Assembly (NCBI GenBank): GCA_050945315.1
Contig: JBMNSS010000146.1
Coordinates: forward strand, 1 to 6,922
DNA: 6,922 bases
DNA from: DTU080 sp050945315
GTDB lineage: Bacteria; Bacillota; Limnochordia; DTU080
Direction of reading: 5' to 3'
Shown here: positions 4,865 to 6,922 of the stretch, piece after piece
How positions within the stretch are numbered: the first letter of the stretch is position 1
Layout: every line of letters starts with the position of its first letter
Position numbers and translations under genes: made by a program
Notes under the pieces: model-generated
Told to the model about the DNA's origin: nothing
Databases searched by the model: none
What the model saw: the letters and a program-made list of their open reading frames with translations, nothing else

Positions 4865-6922
4865 TTGAAGCATAGGAAAACCGCATTGATCGTACTGTTC
4901 GCCACGGCCATTTTCGTGTCGAGCAACTACTGCCTGTTGGCCCAAACGTCGCTTTTCGCCGATGCTTTCGACGATGCTGACACGGGCGGGCCTCCTGCGG
5001 GTTGGATCATCCATGGCGGAGTTGGCACCGTGGAGGTCATCTCTGATCCTCAGCCGCCCTCCGGGCGCGCCTTGCGGATTATCGCCCCTTCGAGTCCTGA
5101 TGCGACGTCGTCACACGCCGTCGTAGCGAGAACACCCCGATGGGAGGCCGCTCCGGAGACAACCACGGTCGCCGTCGAATTCATGGTCCGGTGGTGCGAC
5201 GGTTCTAACGGTATCTATCACTACATCACCAAAGACGAAGCTCACCGCATCATCTTGCCGATCTACGGAGGAAAACTCCTCTACAAACCCGACGGCCCCA
5301 TGTTGACGCTGGCGGAGCTAAATGAAGGCTGGAACCGCGTTCGTGTGGTGGCCAACCGCGAGAGCGGCGAGGTCTTTGTCTACCTGAACGACATGGAGAC
5401 ACCCGTGGCGGGTCCGTTGCCGTTTAGACGACCCATTGATTCCTGGACGGGCACACAGTTCATCATGAGGGTTGAGGCCAATCCGCATGAACCCAGGGAA
5501 ATGCTATACGGAGACGTGGAAGTCTCTGTCGTGCAGACGACATCGACAATACCCGACACCGGAACACAACATACGACCGGGAGTGAAGACCACTTGCCTC
5601 GTCCTGACTGGAAAGGATATCTGCGACCCACGGCCGGTGCAATAGCGGCCCAAATGTCCATGCCCTTCTACCAGGCTCTGCCCGTTCGCCAGGGAGAGCT
5701 CTATCCCGCTCATATCGAAACGATTCCGGGATTGACTCATGGACAGGATACGCTCATCCCCGCCTCATTGTCACCGGCGGCTTTGTGGCCGGACGGCAGT
5801 ATCCGCTGGCTGGCGGTCGACGGTATGTGGCCCAGGGATTTGACGCTTGATACGGAACTCTCCGTTCGTGTCGATGAGACCGCGTCAGCGGATTCCCTTT
5901 CGGGTGTCAACTCGCGGCCTCCGATCAAGGGATTGGCCGTGGTCGACGAAGAAGTGCATCTTGTGGATGTGAATGAACGGACAGTGGCCGTACTCGTTCC
6001 CGTGGCCGCCTACACTGAGATCACCGAGCCGAAAGTCATCTTGCCCGACTCCGTTCCGGATCAAGAACGCCAGTATGCCTGGGCAGAGCCGTTGGAGGCG
6101 CTGAACCCACAGGGGCATCCTCAGGCACTCAGCTTAAGGATTCGCGAGCATGTCGTTGAAAAAGAGAACCATATCTTTACAGTCCATAGACTTCGGGGCG
6201 ATGCCGGGGATGCGACCCCGGGAAACGGACTCGAATGGCAACTGCGGGTGCGCATCTACAAGGATGTCCCTGTGGTCCGTTTACAGATGAGCTGGGGGCT
6301 TCATTGGAATCCGCAGAAATACGCCCTGACACAGGCCGCCTGGGTGGCTCGCTTTGCGACCCCCTTAAACGCAGCCTCCGTACCGGGAATCACCTCTCGA
6401 ATCGATACGACATCCGCGCCACTGGTCATACAGTCCGATCCCACCGGTCACGGCGTTGTACGCCACGGGGCGGCTGACGTCGCCGAAAGCGAATGGCCGG
6501 ATGCGCAGTGGAATGTGTTGCTGGTCGAAACCGCCGGTGAGCAGGAGAGCTATCTTGGCGTCGGGACTCCCAACTTCACACGGCTTGGCCCCAATCATAT
6601 CAGCGTTGACGAGGACTCCGTCATGCTGGCCTCCTGGAGCGATCAGTCAGGGCGGGCCTTTGATCTGCGTCTGACCGCCGCTGCTGACGAATTCGGCATG
6701 GCCAACAGCGACGTCGACCCCGCTGGCGGCGTGGGCGTGATGCATACCTTAGAAAGCAGCCTCGTATGGAGCCCGAGCCCTGATCACGCCCGGACATTGG
6801 CCTATCTTGAGGCCACACGTGATACACTCTGGCTGCCTTCACAGCAGGACATCACCGCCACGGGAAGCCTCGGTCCCATATCACCTGATGTTTTTGAAAG
6901 CAACCGAGAGTATTTCACCGGT
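4865..6922 (+). CDS. Secreted protein with lectin-like domain and PcRGLX/YetA-like (exo-rhamnogalacturonan lyase type) region, 3' partial
   Basis: The frame is open from TTG 4865 to the right edge (686 codons, no stop), so the C-terminus is missing. Residues 1-27 look like a Sec signal peptide: MKHRK, a hydrophobic core (TALIVLFATAIFV), then a polar end with likely cleavage near LLAQ-TS. There is no lipobox. Residues about 30-225 resemble a concanavalin/laminin-G-type beta-sandwich (FADAFDDADTGGPPAGW, then WNRVRVVANRESGEVFVYLND, ending GDVEVSVV), often a sugar-binding module or jelly roll next to polysaccharide enzymes. A Thr-rich linker (about 225-245) follows. Residues about 265-480 resemble the N-terminal part of PcRGLX/YetA-like proteins, with LPVRQGELYP (272-281), the hallmark WPDGSIRWLAVDG (308-320) and LEWQLRVRIYKDVPVVRLQMSW (456-477). 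That family includes exo-acting rhamnogalacturonan lyases (PL26), which cleave pectin backbones. The later catalytic region is outside or near the edge, so activity and substrate remain uncertain. It follows a terminator and is probably its own unit. Confidence 0.7.
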   Translation, partial: MKHRKTALIVLFATAIFVSSNYCLLAQTSLFADAFDDADTGGPPAGWIIHGGVGTVEVISDPQPPSGRALRIIAPSSPDATSSHAVVARTPRWEAAPETTTVAVEFMVRWCDGSNGIYHYITKDEAHRIILPIYGGKLLYKPDGPMLTLAELNEGWNRVRVVANRESGEVFVYLNDMETPVAGPLPFRRPIDSWTGTQFIMRVEANPHEPREMLYGDVEVSVVQTTSTIPDTGTQHTTGSEDHLPRPDWKGYLRPTAGAIAAQMSMPFYQALPVRQGELYPAHIETIPGLTHGQDTLIPASLSPAALWPDGSIRWLAVDGMWPRDLTLDTELSVRVDETASADSLSGVNSRPPIKGLAVVDEEVHLVDVNERTVAVLVPVAAYTEITEPKVILPDSVPDQERQYAWAEPLEALNPQGHPQALSLRIREHVVEKENHIFTVHRLRGDAGDATPGNGLEWQLRVRIYKDVPVVRLQMSWGLHWNPQKYALTQAAWVARFATPLNAASVPGITSRIDTTSAPLVIQSDPTGHGVVRHGAADVAESEWPDAQWNVLLVETAGEQESYLGVGTPNFTRLGPNHISVDEDSVMLASWSDQSGRAFDLRLTAAADEFGMANSDVDPAGGVGVMHTLESSLVWSPSPDHARTLAYLEATRDTLWLPSQQDITATGSLGPISPDVFESNREYFTG

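Overview
The window reads like chromosomal DNA of a moderately GC-rich bacterium. All five genes I can support lie on the + strand, and frequent GTG/TTG starts follow strong purine-rich ribosome binding sites. The best lineage clue is a tandem pair of proteins (3296-3814 and 3845-4723) that resemble the SPOCS/DUF3794 domain of spore-coat and spore-morphogenesis proteins. They are preceded by a close match to a sigma-K (late mother-cell) promoter. I therefore infer an endospore-forming Firmicutes lineage, possibly a polysaccharide-degrading one because of the last gene. This assignment rests on family recall, not on a search.

Layout. (1) Positions 1-854: the 3' end of a gene for an aspartoacylase / succinylglutamate desuccinylase-like (M14-type) zinc hydrolase. 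Its upstream part is eight perfect 18-bp repeats coding for Glu-Glu-Pro-Gln-Glu-Pro. (2) Positions 855-1069: an intergenic stretch of inverted repeats, with a candidate promoter whose spacer is filled by a dyad. (3) Positions 1070-1558: a small membrane protein of the PF06695/COG2426 'small multi-drug export' family. (4) Positions 1625-1651: a hairpin, then (1737-3047) a complete glutamate dehydrogenase. (5) Positions 3095-3174: a predicted RNA three-way junction ending in seven T's, probably an elaborate terminator or a small structured RNA. (6) Positions 3235-3262: the sigma-K-like promoter, followed by the two SPOCS-like genes as an operon and a terminator hairpin (4734-4759). (7) Positions 4865-6922: a secreted protein open to the window edge, starting at TTG. 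It has an N-terminal beta-sandwich (lectin/laminin-G-like) domain and a region resembling PcRGLX/YetA exo-rhamnogalacturonan lyase-type proteins.

The genes do not form one pathway. The hydrolase, membrane protein, dehydrogenase, SPOCS pair and secreted protein are separated by hairpins and look like separate transcription units; only the SPOCS pair is clearly co-transcribed. The most distinctive items are the SPOCS pair (one member carries a Cys/His knuckle and a His/Arg/Glu-rich spacer), its apparent sporulation promoter, the three-way-junction terminator and the perfectly homogeneous repeat array.
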